64,000 nucleotides of DNA. Source: Leclercia sp. S52 (lineage in GTDB: Bacteria > Pseudomonadota > Gammaproteobacteria > Enterobacterales > Enterobacteriaceae). The notes beneath the pieces are model-generated. The model made no database searches. It was not told the origin of the DNA and was given only the letters and a program-made list of their open reading frames with translations. Shown here one piece after another: positions 35,599-45,249 of this stretch (position 1 is the first letter of the stretch; every line of letters begins with the position of its first letter). The position numbers were made by a program, and so were the translations under genes. The stretch is taken from positions 3,968,001 to 4,032,000 of the forward strand of contig NZ_CP152474.1 of NCBI RefSeq assembly GCF_039727615.1. The letters run 5' to 3'.

Positions 35599-35788
35599 AT
35601 ATCTTGTGCTGACGCTGGCACTACTGCCAGCCCTGGCAAATGCCGGACAAATAACCCTTGTTCTTAGTGACGAACAGGAAACAGACAACGCGCGGATTTG
35701 CGTTTATAGCAACGCCAATTATACAGAGACAGTGACGATCAGACCGTCGCAGCAATGCCGCTACACAATGACCTTTGAAGAGGAGTAA
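35588..35788 (+). CDS. Small exported protein of the island
   Basis: 66 residues starting at TTG 35588, which overlaps the recombinase stop; GAGGAG lies 7 nt upstream. A clear signal peptide (MKSKYLVLTLALLPALANA) is followed by a 47-residue mature part, GQITLVLSDEQE onward, with two Cys (in RICVYS and QQCRYT) that could form a disulfide, and a Glu-rich end. Function unknown; surface exclusion or a toxin/immunity role would be guesses. Confidence 0.65.
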   Translation: MKSKYLVLTLALLPALANAGQITLVLSDEQETDNARICVYSNANYTETVTIRPSQQCRYTMTFEEE

Positions 35789-35991
35789 TGAGTATGGAGA
35801 TTATAGAGATGAACGAACACACAACCGCTTTCAGCCCTATTAAGAGCGAAGAAGAATTGAAATTCGCCGTAGCATTTTTGGACATGTGGCAGAGAAGCCA
35901 GGAGCACGGCGTGAACTTTGAACAGGTGTTGAAAGATGCAATTCAACAAGCAACACCGAACGAGGATCGTAAATGGGTGAGTATCAAATGA
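35788..35991 (+). CDS. Small acidic island protein (67 residues)
   Basis: Starts at ATG 35788, overlapping the previous stop (TAATG), with GAGGAG close upstream. Helical: SEEELKFAVAFLDMWQRSQE. An in-frame ATG at 35794 is an alternative start. Not recognised. Operon spacing supports that it is real. Confidence 0.6.
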   Translation: MSMEIIEMNEHTTAFSPIKSEEELKFAVAFLDMWQRSQEHGVNFEQVLKDAIQQATPNEDRKWVSIK

Positions 35992-36281
35992 CTAACAGTT
36001 ACGGATTGAAAACGCCTGAACAATGGCAACAAGAAAGTATTCTTGCCCTGCTGTTTCATTACGACCACGTAGAAGCCTGTTTCATGGCAGATGCAATCAA
36101 GGTGTTACCAGAAGATCACGACGTGAACAGAGCGGAGGAGTATTTAGAAAGCCTGATAGAATGGCTGGCTGGTTATACGGACGAAAGCGAAATGAGAAAG
36201 GCTATCGAGTGTTACAGCGTCAAAGGCAGCGAAGAGCAAACAGAATTTTTCTTAGGTGCAATTCTCGGAGATGAGTATTGA
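35973..36281 (+). CDS. Acidic island protein (102 residues)
   Basis: Overlaps the previous gene by 19 nt; GAGG is 8 nt before ATG 35973, and ATG 35988 is a possible later start. Composition is strongly acidic (EYLESLIEWLAGYTDESE), as in many phage anti-host or DNA-mimic proteins, but there is no recognisable domain. Confidence 0.6.
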   Translation: MGEYQMTNSYGLKTPEQWQQESILALLFHYDHVEACFMADAIKVLPEDHDVNRAEEYLESLIEWLAGYTDESEMRKAIECYSVKGSEEQTEFFLGAILGDEY

Positions 36282-36595
36282 AAAAGGAAGAAGAGCTAAT
36301 CACCAGCTTTATCTGGTGTGGTGCTACGGTGTGCGTTTATACGCAGGTAGTGAAGTTTGCAGGGACGACGATACAGCGTCATCTGTTACCGAGAAATTTA
36401 CGCAATGCTGTTAATAGTGCTGTGCAGGATGCTGAGAACATCCCACACAGCGATCCGACAAACAACAAACCACCACGGAGTGTTAGGAATGCCAGACCAT
36501 CAGATCATAACAATGAGCCTTCGATTACTGCAAGGGGGAAAGCAGGTACGCCAGTACAGGAAAGGCTGATATGCGTATTCGTGTTCCTGCGATGA
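36278..36595 (+). CDS. Doubtful 105-residue island protein with TTG start
   Basis: TTG 36278 overlaps the previous stop by 4 nt. The N-terminal half (MKKEEELITSFIWCGATVCV) reads like a membrane-anchored protein, but the C-terminal half is low-complexity and overlaps two tiny frames in other phases (36489-36569 and 36571-36645), either of which could be the real product. The IS3-family element starts at 36656, so the operon may be cut here. Confidence 0.35.
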   Translation: MKKEEELITSFIWCGATVCVYTQVVKFAGTTIQRHLLPRNLRNAVNSAVQDAENIPHSDPTNNKPPRSVRNARPSDHNNEPSITARGKAGTPVQERLICVFVFLR

Positions 36596-36726
36596 AAGGT
36601 AGCCAACTGAAAGCCTTGCTTGATTACATACGGGCTTTGAAATAATCAAGGGGGGTGACCTGCTCCCCGTTGATTAATACACCGCGATGTTAGTAATGTC
36701 TTCATAAGCCACATGAGGACATCCCC

Positions 36727-36990
36727 ATGAAGAAGCGTTTTTCCGAAGAACAGATCATCAGTATTCTCCGAGAGGCCGAAGCCGGGGTTTCTGCCCGTGA
36801 GCTCTGCCGCAAGCACGCCATTTCCGACGCCACCTTTTACACCTGGCGTAAGAAGTATGGCGGTATGGAGGTGCCCGAGGTTAAGCGCCTGAAGTCGCTT
36901 GAGGAAGAGAACGCCCGCCTCAAGAAGCTGCTCGCTGAAGCCATGCTGGATAAGGAGGCGCTTCAGGTGGCTCTGGGGCGAAAGTACTGA
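36727..36990 (+). CDS. IS3-family transposase OrfA
   Basis: 87 residues: helix-turn-helix ([20 protein letters not shown]) and a leucine-zipper-like C-terminus ([20 protein letters not shown]). It binds IS ends. OrfB is in the -1 frame, as expected for a programmed -1 frameshift giving OrfAB. Confidence 0.88.
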   Translation: MKKRFSEEQIISILREAEAGVSARELCRKHAISDATFYTWRKKYGGMEVPEVKRLKSLEEENARLKKLLAEAMLDKEALQVALGRKY

Positions 36991-37013
36991 CGACAGACCA
37001 GAAGCGGGAAGCT

Positions 37014-37847
37014 GTGGTGTTGATGTGTGATGCGACCGGTCTGTCGCAACGTCGTGCCTGCAGGCTTACAGGTTTGTCCCTGTCGACCTGCCGCTATGAG
37101 GCTCAGCGACCGGCTGCTGATGCGCATTTATCAGGGCGTATCACTGAGCTGGCACTGGAGCGCAGGCGTTTTGGCTACCGACGCATCTGGCAGTTACTGC
37201 GCCGTGAAGGCCTTCATGTTAATCACAAGCGCGTGTACCGCCTTTACCACCTTAACGGGCTGGGCGTAAAACGCAGACGACGTCGTAAAGGGCTGGCAAC
37301 AGAACGTCTGCCGCTGCTCCGCCCGGAGGCGCCCAACCTGACCTGGTCGATGGATTTTGTCATGGACGCGCTGGCCACCGGTCGCAGGATCAAGTGCCTG
37401 ACCTGCGTGGACGACTTCACGAAGGAGTGTCTGACGATTACCGCCGCATTCGGGATTTCAGGCGTTCAGGTCACGCGAATTCTGGACAGCATTGCACTGT
37501 TTCGCGGCTATCCGGCGACGATAAGAACGGACCAGGGGCCGGAGTTTACCTGCAGAGCACTTGACCAGTGGGCTTATGAGCATGGGGTGGAGCTGCGGCT
37601 TATCCAGCCGGGCAAGCCAACACAGAACGGATTTATTGAAAGTTTTAACGGACGATTCAGGGATGAGTGCCTCAATGAGCACTGGTTCAGCGATATAGTT
37701 CACGCCAGGAAAACGATTAATGACTGGCGGCAGGATTATAACGAGTGTCGTCCACATTCATCGCTGAACTACCAGACTCCGGCTGAATTTGCAGCGGACT
37801 GGCGAAACGGGAAATATGAAGAAAAACCAACCGACATTACTAACTGA
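37014..37847 (+). CDS. IS3-family transposase OrfB (DDE integrase)
   Basis: 277 residues from the first ATG; the true product is probably the OrfAB fusion. DDE residues: Asp in [11 protein letters not shown], Asp in RTDQGPEF, and Glu in [14 protein letters not shown]. An HTH_21-like region ([17 protein letters not shown]) precedes the catalytic core. Appears intact. Confidence 0.9.
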   Translation: MVLMCDATGLSQRRACRLTGLSLSTCRYEAQRPAADAHLSGRITELALERRRFGYRRIWQLLRREGLHVNHKRVYRLYHLNGLGVKRRRRRKGLATERLPLLRPEAPNLTWSMDFVMDALATGRRIKCLTCVDDFTKECLTITAAFGISGVQVTRILDSIALFRGYPATIRTDQGPEFTCRALDQWAYEHGVELRLIQPGKPTQNGFIESFNGRFRDECLNEHWFSDIVHARKTINDWRQDYNECRPHSSLNYQTPAEFAADWRNGKYEEKPTDITN

Positions 37848-37856
37848 AGGTTGTAT

Positions 37857-38468
37857 CTAATCCTGGGGGCAGGTCAAACGCCCTGCTTTTGCAAACGTTA
37901 ACTTACCTTGGACGTTAAGCAAATGCCCGTTGTACATACGATCACCTTCGGGATCATACTCACCTGACAGTGTTCCCGTATCAGAAATTGACCACTCATC
38001 AACCGACTTCCAAAGATCACCACTGAATGTAAGGTTGTAATCCATATCTGGAAGGGATTCGAAGTAAGCGTTACTCTCAGCCATCTCCCCAGAGTCTGAC
38101 GCTTCTCGGTATATCTCTTCTTCGAGGATTTCCCGAATATGGTCATCATAAAAATCATCCACTGATTCGGATACCTTCGCAGACAAGCCAGACTTTAATT
38201 CTGAGATGAAGATACGAAATGCATCATCAGATACGCCAAACTTCAGCGCTCTTTCCAAACCTTGAGGCAAATTCAGAACAATATATTCTGCCTCAGAAAG
38301 GCTATATTCAAGCTGTGGCTTCTTGTCTTCTTCAACCATTGCCGCATGGCTGGCATAGCCTAAGAGAGCAGAAATCACCTCGTGAAGGTGGGAACGTTTC
38401 AAGGGTGTGTTACGAATTTCAGGGTGTTGAGAAATGTTGTAGCAGATAGATTGGATAGCAGCGTTCAT
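37857..38468 (-). pseudogene. Island protein truncated by the IS3-family element
   Basis: 203 codons, but the last few (LTCPQD) and the stop come from the IS end at 37876, so the original C-terminus is lost. The N-terminus, RSHLHEVISALLGYASHAAM, resembles a short helical domain seen in proteins of plasmids and integrative elements; the rest is acidic. Function unknown. The missing 3' part is not found on the other side of the IS. Confidence 0.7.
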
Positions 38469-38502
38469 GATAAACCACTCCGCGCATCAGATCTCTTGGC
38501 AA

Positions 38503-38727
38503 TCATTTAAGGTTTGGTATTGGACATTTTGTTACCCTCAACCATTTGCCAGATCCGACACTTTGAAGAAGGTTTAAAAGAATGTGTGCGGTACTGCTAC
38601 CTTTTTTAAGCTGTCCAAAACTTAGGCGGGTGCCTAAGCTCACAATACCACCTAAGAAATAAAATGCAATAGCAGCCAATAAGCCCGTTGGTGGTAAGAC
38701 AACAAGCGGAGCCTCTGGCGACTTCAT
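38503..38727 (-). CDS. Doubtful small membrane protein
   Basis: 74 residues with one hydrophobic segment (TGLLAAIAFYFLGGIVSLGT). No ribosome site is evident and I do not recognise it. It may be a chance frame. Confidence 0.25.
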   Translation of the reverse strand: MKSPEAPLVVLPPTGLLAAIAFYFLGGIVSLGTRLSFGQLKKGSSTAHILLNLLQSVGSGKWLRVTKCPIPNLK

Positions 38728-38734
38728 CAGGGTT

Positions 38735-38950
38735 ATGTCAGACAGTGAAGTTTATCAGGATGACCATGTACCCGAAGGAGCGAGGCCGAACCGCTGGCAG
38801 AGCTTGCATATGGTCTGCAAGTACCGTGACCACCATAAACCTGTTTATTCCCTGCAACGTCATCGCGACGTGTGGCATGTGGGAGCATCGGCAAAAAATG
38901 CGCTTCACTGTAAGGTTATGAGAAGTGCGATCCGTCGCTGCCTGGTGTAG
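38735..38950 (+). CDS. Doubtful 71-residue His/Arg-rich protein
   Basis: MSDSEVYQDDHVPEGARPNR, followed by His-rich sequence. The only upstream purine run is too close to ATG 38735. Near the island's right end. Codon choice looks ordinary, but no homologue is recognised. Confidence 0.3.
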   Translation: MSDSEVYQDDHVPEGARPNRWQSLHMVCKYRDHHKPVYSLQRHRDVWHVGASAKNALHCKVMRSAIRRCLV

Positions 38951-39090
38951 GCTTTGCGTTCATTGTTGGGCTATCGCGGTAAGAACTTGAAACCACCGCC
39001 GACGATTGGCTACACTCTCATTTCACCGAGTAACCATTCGTGACAAGTGTCAAAGTAGTGAACTATGGTAGAACGCCTAAGCATGTTAGT

Positions 39091-39178
39091 AAGCACTACT
39101 GCGTAACATGCTGAAAGAACCGGAGTTTTTCGAACGGTTCCACCTGGGGAGATTCTGGAGCGGGCGAAGGGAATCGAA
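39091..39178. repeat. Right attachment repeat (attR)
   Basis: Imperfect direct repeat of 24031-24117; the exact 24-bp core is 39155-39178 inside the tRNA-Gly 3' end. The part outside the tRNA (39091-39154) belongs to the island yet resembles the chromosomal side of attL. From 38951 to 39090 nothing else is seen. Confidence 0.85.
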
Positions 39179-39229
39179 CCCTCGTATAGAGCTTGGGAAG
39201 CTCTCGTTCTACCATTGAACTACGCCCGC
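39156..39229 (-). tRNA. glyU: tRNA-Gly(CCC)
   Basis: 74 nt with encoded CCA (39158-39156 in sense). Acceptor GCGGGCG/CGCCCGC, D-loop AGTTCAATGGTAGA, anticodon stem AGAGC/GCTCT with loop TTCCCAA (anticodon CCC), and T-arm GAGGG-TTCGATT-CCCTT are all intact. It matches E. coli glyU, also next to ygeR there and the border of the ETT2 island. The 3' end is the integration target here. Confidence 0.97.
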
Positions 39230-39309
39230 TTTGAGGTGCGTAAAGCATTATAGACCTTACGCCTCTCCTGACAAGACTCCTTTGCGCTAACCGGCGATAA
39301 AATAACCAC

Positions 39310-40047
39310 TTAGCACTTAGGATTACCGCCCTGCGCCGGTAAATAGCGTACCGGATCGATCGCCGTCGCCTTATAACGGATCTGGAAATGCAGCGCCACG
39401 GTGTTGGAGCCGGTGCTGCCCATAGTCGCAATCTTCTGCCCGGCCTTCACGTTTTGTCCGTTATTCACCAGCAGGGTGTCGTTATGGGCATAGGCGGTGA
39501 TGTAATCCTCGCCATGCTTAATCATGATCAGGTTGCCATAACCGCGCAGCTGATTGCCGACATAGACCACCTTGCCCGCATCCGAAGCGTACACAGGCGA
39601 TCCGCGGGTACCCGCGATATCAATCCCTTTGTTTCCCCCTTCTGCGGTGGAGTACGGCATCACCACTTTTCCGCTGGCAGGCCAGACCCAGCAGCGCTGC
39701 CCGACAGGCGGCCAGGAGGACTTAGGTACAGCGTAAGAAGGTGTCACAGCGGCGGTTTTACCGCTGCGCTTTGAAGAGGATTTTTTGGTCGTGGTGCTGC
39801 TGCCGTTGACCCTCAGCTTTTGCCCCACTTCAATGGTATAAGGCGGCGAAATATTATTCAGACGCGCCAGATCCTTCACGCTGGTGCCGGTGGCACGCGA
39901 GATGCGGTACAGCGTATCGCCGCGCTTAACGGTATACACAGGACCAGAGTCCGATGACTGATTGCCCGCGCATCCCGCCAGCAACAGGGCCAGGATCAGG
40001 CAAAACAGAGCAGAAACAGGGTTTTTCGTCGGGCTTCCTGCAAACAA
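39310..40047 (-). CDS. ygeR: YgeR, LysM/LytM-domain lipoprotein
   Basis: 245 residues from TTG 40047, which has GAGGAA 5 nt upstream; the longer frame to 40218 lacks a signal sequence at its start. Lipobox LLAGC, LysM domain (VYTVKRGDTLYRISRATG), then a LytM/M23 domain. The first Zn ligand is lost (GNKGIDI in place of H-x-x-x-D) and the H-x-H is LHFQI, so it is not a peptidase. As an NlpD paralogue it probably activates an amidase such as AmiC at the outer-membrane inner face. Confidence 0.9.
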   Translation of the reverse strand: MFAGSPTKNPVSALFCLILALLLAGCAGNQSSDSGPVYTVKRGDTLYRISRATGTSVKDLARLNNISPPYTIEVGQKLRVNGSSTTTKKSSSKRSGKTAAVTPSYAVPKSSWPPVGQRCWVWPASGKVVMPYSTAEGGNKGIDIAGTRGSPVYASDAGKVVYVGNQLRGYGNLIMIKHGEDYITAYAHNDTLLVNNGQNVKAGQKIATMGSTGSNTVALHFQIRYKATAIDPVRYLPAQGGNPKC

Positions 40048-40210
40048 AACAGTTCCTCGGTCAACGTGAATGGCCGCGCTATGATAGCAGCCCGGACTGA
40101 TTTGGGTCAGCCTTTTCCGCTCTGCGCGACAAACCGTTCGTATAAGAATGCAGTATAATATTGCCGCTGATGGTGCTGAACCGTCTGGCATGTTTGGTCC
40201 TGGAGCACGA

Positions 40211-40753
40211 ATGAGCATTCAAGAACACGTTATTTTGGTAAATGACCAGGGAAAGGTGATTGGCACTCAGGAAAAATACGCCGCACACACCTCACATACC
40301 CCACTGCACATGGCATTCTCCTCCTGGCTCTTTAACGCCAACGGTGAATGCTTGATTACCCGACGCGCACTGAGCAAAAAAGCCTGGCCCGGCGTCTGGA
40401 CGAACTCGGTCTGCGGCCATCCGCAGTCTGGCGAAGAGACAGAGCAGGCGATTATCCGCCGCTGCCGTTTTGAAGTGGGTGCTGAAATTACTCATATCAC
40501 CCCCGTCGCGCCTGAGTTTCGCTACCGTAAAACCGACCCTTCCGGGATTGTTGAAAATGAAATTTGCCCGGTATTTGCCGCTCGCATCACCAGTGAAATA
40601 ACAATAAATGATGATGAAGTGATGGACTATCAGTGGGTTGAGCTGGAGGCGTTATTCCGCGCGCTGGATGCAACGCCCTGGGCCTTTAGCCCGTGGATGG
40701 TCATGGAAGCAAGTGCGGCTCGCGAGGCACTCAGAGCCTTCGCAGCGCAATAA
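40211..40753 (+). CDS. idi: Isopentenyl-diphosphate delta-isomerase, type I
   Basis: 180 residues, Nudix-fold. Catalytic Cys in TNSVCGHPQ (near residue 67), metal His residues in [15 protein letters not shown], and Glu in VENEICP. It interconverts IPP and DMAPP for ubiquinone, undecaprenyl and tRNA modification. ATG 40211 has GGAG 7 nt ahead and gives normal length; an open frame extends upstream to 40148. Convergent with lysS across a shared terminator. Confidence 0.92.
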   Translation: MSIQEHVILVNDQGKVIGTQEKYAAHTSHTPLHMAFSSWLFNANGECLITRRALSKKAWPGVWTNSVCGHPQSGEETEQAIIRRCRFEVGAEITHITPVAPEFRYRKTDPSGIVENEICPVFAARITSEITINDDEVMDYQWVELEALFRALDATPWAFSPWMVMEASAAREALRAFAAQ

Positions 40754-40779
40754 AAAAGCCCCTTCCGGGGCTTTTTTTT
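40752..40779. terminator. Bidirectional terminator between idi and lysS
   Basis: AAAAAA-GCCCC-TTCC-GGGGC-TTTTTTTT, U runs on both strands. Confidence 0.9.
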
Positions 40780-40792
40780 ACATCTGTACGAC

Positions 40793-42310
40793 TTACTTCA
40801 CCGGACGCATCGCCGGGAAGAGGATCACGTCACGGATGGTGTGGCTGTTGGTGAACAGCATAACCATACGGTCGATACCAATGCCCAGACCTGCAGTTGG
40901 CGGCAGGCCGTGTTCCAGCGCGGTCACGTAGTCTTCGTCGAAGAACATGGCTTCGTCGTCGCCTGCCGCTTTCGCATCAACCTGATCCTGGAAGCGCTGC
41001 GCCTGATCTTCTGCATCGTTCAGCTCGCTGAAGCCGTTGCCGATTTCGCGGCCACCGATGAAGAATTCAAAGCGGTCAGTGATCTCCGGGTTCTCGTCGT
41101 TACGACGCGCCAGCGGAGAAACCTCTGCCGGATACTCGGTGATGAAGGTCGGCTGAATCAGGTGCGCTTCGGCCACTTCTTCGAAGATCTCGGTCACGAT
41201 ACGGCCCAGACCCCAGCTCTTCTCAACCTTGATACCGATGCTTTCGGCGATCGCTTTTGCAGAATCGAAGTTGTCCAGATCGGCCATCTCGGTTTCCGGA
41301 CGGTATTTCTTGATCGCTTCGCGCATGGTCAGCTTAACGAACGGCTTACCGAAGTCGAAGACCTCTTCGCCGTAAGGCACTTCGGTGGTGCCCAGAATGT
41401 CCTGCGCCAGGGTACGGAACAGGGATTCGGTCAGCTCGATCAGATCTTTGTAATCCGCATACGCCATATAGAGTTCCATCATGGTGAACTCTGGGTTATG
41501 ACGCACGGAGATGCCTTCGTTACGGAAGTTACGGTTGATCTCGAATACGCGATCGAAACCGCCAACCACCAGACGCTTCAGGTACAGTTCCGGCGCGATA
41601 CGCAGGTACATGTCGAGGTCCAGGGCGTTGTGATGGGTGATGAATGGACGCGCAGAGGCACCGCCCGGGATCACCTGCATCATTGGGGTTTCCACTTCCA
41701 TAAAGTCGCGTTTAACCATGAACTGGCGAATACCGGCCATGATCTGGGAGCGAATTTTGAAGGTGTTGCGGGATTCATCGTTAGAGATGAGATCCAGGTA
41801 ACGCTGACGGTAGCGCGCTTCCTGATCCTGCAGGCCGTGGAACTTGTCCGGCAGCGGGCGCAGGGCTTTAGTCAGCAGACGCAGCTCGGTGCAGTGAATG
41901 GACAGCTCGCCGGTCTTGGTTTTGAACAGCTTGCCTTTGGCGCCGAGGATATCGCCCAGGTCCCATTTCTTGAACTGCTCGTTGTAGATGCCTTCCGGCA
42001 GATCGTCGCGTGAGACGTACAGCTGAATGCGGCCGCCAACGTCCTGCAGCGTAATAAAGGAGGCTTTACCCATGATACGACGGGTCATCATGCGGCCTGC
42101 AACGGCCACTTCGATGTTCAGCGCTTCCAGCTCTTCGTTCTCTTTAGCGTCGAAGTCAGCGTGCAGTTGGTCTGAGGTGTGGTCACGACGAAAATCGTTC
42201 GGGAACGGCACGCCCTGCTCGCGCAGTGCAGCCAGCTTCTCGCGGCGGGTTTTCAGTTCATTGTTAAGATCGACGACCGCGTCAGCGCCCTGTGCTTGTT
42301 GTTCAGACAT
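40793..42310 (-). CDS. lysS: Lysyl-tRNA synthetase, class II
   Basis: 505 residues. Anticodon-binding OB domain (about 60-180), then the class II core with motif 2 in [20 protein letters not shown] and motif 3 [12 protein letters not shown] near the C-terminus. Charges tRNA-Lys. Ten nt downstream of prfB, the conserved prfB-lysS operon. Confidence 0.95.
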   Translation of the reverse strand: MSEQQAQGADAVVDLNNELKTRREKLAALREQGVPFPNDFRRDHTSDQLHADFDAKENEELEALNIEVAVAGRMMTRRIMGKASFITLQDVGGRIQLYVSRDDLPEGIYNEQFKKWDLGDILGAKGKLFKTKTGELSIHCTELRLLTKALRPLPDKFHGLQDQEARYRQRYLDLISNDESRNTFKIRSQIMAGIRQFMVKRDFMEVETPMMQVIPGGASARPFITHHNALDLDMYLRIAPELYLKRLVVGGFDRVFEINRNFRNEGISVRHNPEFTMMELYMAYADYKDLIELTESLFRTLAQDILGTTEVPYGEEVFDFGKPFVKLTMREAIKKYRPETEMADLDNFDSAKAIAESIGIKVEKSWGLGRIVTEIFEEVAEAHLIQPTFITEYPAEVSPLARRNDENPEITDRFEFFIGGREIGNGFSELNDAEDQAQRFQDQVDAKAAGDDEAMFFDEDYVTALEHGLPPTAGLGIGIDRMVMLFTNSHTIRDVILFPAMRPVK

Positions 42311-42319
42311 GTTGGTTCC

Positions 42320-43418
42320 TCATAACCCTGCTTTCAGACTTGCTTCGATAAATTGGTCCAGGCTGCCGTCCAGCACCGCCTGCGTGTTACGGGTTTCAAC
42401 ACCGGTACGCAGGTCTTTGATGCGGGAGTCATCAAGGACGTAAGAACGGATCTGGCTGCCCCAGCCGATGTCGGATTTGTTATCTTCCATCGCCTGCTTC
42501 TCAGCATTTTTCTTTTGCATCTCCAGTTCATAAAGCTTCGCTTTCATCTGCTTCATGGCCTGGTCTTTGTTTTTATGCTGGGAACGGTCGTTCTGGCACT
42601 GTGTTACCAGCCCGGTCGGCAAGTGCGTAATACGCACTGCGGATTCTGTACGGTTAACGTGCTGACCGCCCGCACCGGAGGCGCGGTAAACGTCAATACG
42701 CAGATCGGCCGGATTGATTTCGATATCGATATCGTCCTTCACTTCCGGATAGACAAACGCGGAGCTGAAGGAGGTGTGACGACGGCCGCCGGAGTCAAAC
42801 GGGCTCTTACGCACCAGGCGGTGAACGCCGGTTTCAGTACGCAGCCAGCCGTAGGCGTAATCGCCGATGATTTTAACGGTGACAGATTTCAGGCCTGCCA
42901 CTTCGCCTTCAGACTCTTCGATGATCTCGGTCTTGAAGCCGCGGGCTTCCGCCCAACGCAGGTACATACGGGTCAGCATGCTGGCCCAGTCCTGGGCTTC
43001 TGTCCCGCCGGAACCGGCCTGAATATCCAGGTAGCAGTCAGCGCTGTCGTATTCACCGGAGAACATGCGACGGAATTCCAGCTGGGACAGCTTCTCTTCC
43101 AGCACGTCGAGTTCTGCCACGGCTTCGTTGAAGGTCTCTTCGTCGTCGGCCTCAACGGCCAGCTCCAGCAGCCCGGACACGTCATCCAGACCCTGCGCCA
43201 TCTGATCCAGCGTATCGACGATAGCTTCCAGAGAGGAACGCTCTTTACCCAGCGCCTGTGCGCGTTCAGGTTCGTTCCAGACGTCCGGCTGTTCCAGCTC
43301 GGCGTTTACTTCTTCGAGACGCTCTTTCTTGGCATCGTAGTCAAAGATACCCCCTAAGAACGTCGGAGCGCTCCGTGAGGTCCTGAATGCGGTTTTTTAC
43401 CGGATTAATTTCAAACAT
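42320..43418 (-). CDS. prfB: Peptide chain release factor 2, programmed +1 frameshift
   Basis: RF2, 365 residues when the frameshift is read. Codon 26 is TGA at 43343-43341 within CTT-TGA-C, preceded by the Shine-Dalgarno-like AGGGGG and the complete CTTAGGGGGTATCTTTGAC signal. RF2 recognises this UGA, so low RF2 favours the shift: an autoregulatory loop. Tripeptide anticodon SPF is in [12 protein letters not shown], and catalytic GGQ in [10 protein letters not shown]. The nominal zero-frame portion is only 25 codons. Genuine biology, unlike other frame breaks in this window. Confidence 0.96.
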
Positions 43419-43509
43419 GGTCTGTTTTCTTTTATGGACTAGTCAAAATGCGGAGATAAGGGCGGAATTGTACCGGATTCACGCCCTGTTTTATAGCGGA
43501 ATAGTGATG

Positions 43510-45244
43510 CTAAAGTGGCCAGATATGGTCGATGATGATTTGCAGCGTGCGGTTGCCGCGAAACTCGTTGATATCCAGTTTGTAGGCCAGTTCGACTTCG
43601 CGCACGCCGTTGTCCGGCCAGATGCTGGTATCGACGTTAAAGGCGATACCGTCCAGCAGCGGACCGCCGCCGACCGGCTCCACCATCACTTTCAGATGGC
43701 GTTCACCCACCAGCCGCTGTTGCAGCAGACGGAAACGACCATCGAACAGCGGCTCCGGGAACATCTGCCCCCACGGCCCGGCATCACGCAGCATTTGCGC
43801 CACCTCCATGGTCATTTCAGCAGGCGTTAACGGACCGTCGGAGACCACTTCCCCCCTGCAACAGGGCCGGATCAAGCCAGTCGGTGACCAGCTCGCTGAA
43901 CAGGCGCTGGAACCGCTCGAACTTCGCCTCCTCCAGCGACAAGCCCGCCGCCATCGCGTGGCCGCCAAATTTGATCATCAGATCCGGGTGCAGCGTATGC
44001 AGACGCTCCAGCGCATCGCGCATATGCAGCCCCTGGATGGATCGGCCCGATCCTTTCAGCGTGCCGTCTCCGGCCGGCGCAAACGCAATCACCGGCCGGT
44101 GAAAACGCTCTTTGATGCGCGAGGCCAGGATCCCGACCACCCCCTGGTGCCACTCGGGGTGGTACATTGCCAGCCCGCCGGGCAGCGTCTCGCCGCTGCG
44201 CTCCAGCTTTTCGCACAGGATCAGGGCTTCGGCCTGCATCCCCTGCTCGATCTCTTTGCGGGTCTGGTTCAGGGCATCCAGCTCGTTGGCCAGCACGCGC
44301 GCTTCGCCGACGTTGTCGCACAGCAGCAACGCTACGCCCACCGACATATCATCCAGTCGCCCGGCGGCGTTGAGACGCGGACCGAGGGCAAAGCCCAGAT
44401 CGCTGGCCGCCAGCCGCTGCTGCTCCCGGTTGGAGATCTCCAGCAGCGCCTTAATGCCCGGCCGGCATTTGCCCGCCCGAATGCGGTTTAAGCCCTGCCA
44501 GGTGAGAATGCGGTTATTGGCATCCAGCGGCACCACGTCCGCCACGGTGCCCAGCGCCACCAGATCGAGGTATTCAGCCAGATTGGGCGCGGCAATGCCC
44601 TGCGCCTCGAACCAGCCCTTATCCCTCAGCTTCGTGCGCAGCGCCAGCATCAGGTAGAAGGCCACGCCGACGCCCGCCAGCGCTTTCGACGGGAAGTCGC
44701 AGTCGCGCAGGTTGGGGTTGATGATCGCTTCCGCCGCCGGCAGCGTGTCGCCAGGCAGGTGGTGATCGGTGACCAGCACCGGGATCCCAAGCTCGTGCGC
44801 ACGATCGACACCGGCATGGGATGAGATCCCATTGTCGACGGTGAGGATCATTTGCGCGCCGCGGGCGTGGGCCTGATCGACCACTTCCGGGCTCAGGCCG
44901 TAGCCATCCTCAAAGCGATTCGGCACCAGGTAGGAGACGTTATCGCACCCCATCGCCCGCAGGCTGAGCACGCTCAGCGCGGTACTGGTGGCGCCATCGG
45001 CATCGAAATCCCCCACCACGATGATGCGCGTCCCTTCCCTAAAAGCGTTGTACAGCAGCTCCGTGGCCGTATCGACGCCACTCAGCGCCTGCCAGGGCAG
45101 CATGCCTTTTACGCTTCGTTCAAGGTCGTCTGCCGTTTGCACGCCACGGCTGGCGTACAGTCGACGCAACAGGGGCGACAGCTCCGCGGGTAACGCGGCG
45201 CTGTCGTTCACTTCACGACGACGGAGTTGTATCGAAGATTTCAC
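43510..45244 (-). pseudogene. recJ: RecJ single-strand exonuclease, one-base frameshift
   Basis: 577 residues if repaired, E. coli length. The DHH phosphoesterase motifs are visible: GDFDADGATST near residue 80, DNGISSHAG near 138, and VTDHHLPGD near 160. The frame breaks near residue 462 at 43851-43856, six C where five read LLQGEVVSDG; skipping one base restores the C-terminus through IIIDHIWPL. RecJ digests 5'-ended single strands in recombination and repair. Error is more likely than loss. Confidence 0.9.
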
Positions 45245-45249
45245 GCGAA

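Larger units (their letters stand above)
36656..37876 (+). mobile_element. IS3-family insertion sequence (IS407-like group)
   Basis: 1221 bp. Ends are inverted repeats starting TGACCTGCTCCCC at 36656 and TGACCTGCCCCC from 37876; a TTAGTAATGTC word also repeats near both ends. It carries overlapping orfA and orfB. The four bases outside each end are GGGG and AACG, so there is no target duplication, implying rearrangement after insertion. Confidence 0.85.
24118..39178. mobile_element. 15-kb genomic island in tRNA-Gly(CCC) with phage virion genes
   Basis: Bounded by attL (24094-24117) and attR (39155-39178). It carries an integrase next to attL, a virion-type operon on the minus strand (25453-29957), a replication/regulation-type operon on the minus strand (30647-33116), a control region of almost 1.9 kb, a plus-strand cluster of small genes led by a second recombinase (34990-36595), an IS3-family insertion, and a short right end. 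Base composition is lower in GC than the flanks. No terminase, portal, head protease, holin or lysin is seen. It could be a remnant prophage, a phage satellite, or a phage-plasmid-like element. Confidence 0.85.

Noticed and set aside
39160..39310. Expected remains of a type III secretion island at glyU
   Set aside because: E. coli has ETT2 at this tRNA, but no secretion gene is visible here; the island is phage-like.
40048..40218. Longer YgeR N-terminus (57 extra residues)
   Set aside because: It would put the lipoprotein signal in the middle of the protein; TTG 40047 with its ribosome site places the signal at the start.
42320..43418. Frame break in prfB considered as another indel
   Set aside because: It is the known RF2 programmed +1 site with all signals in place.
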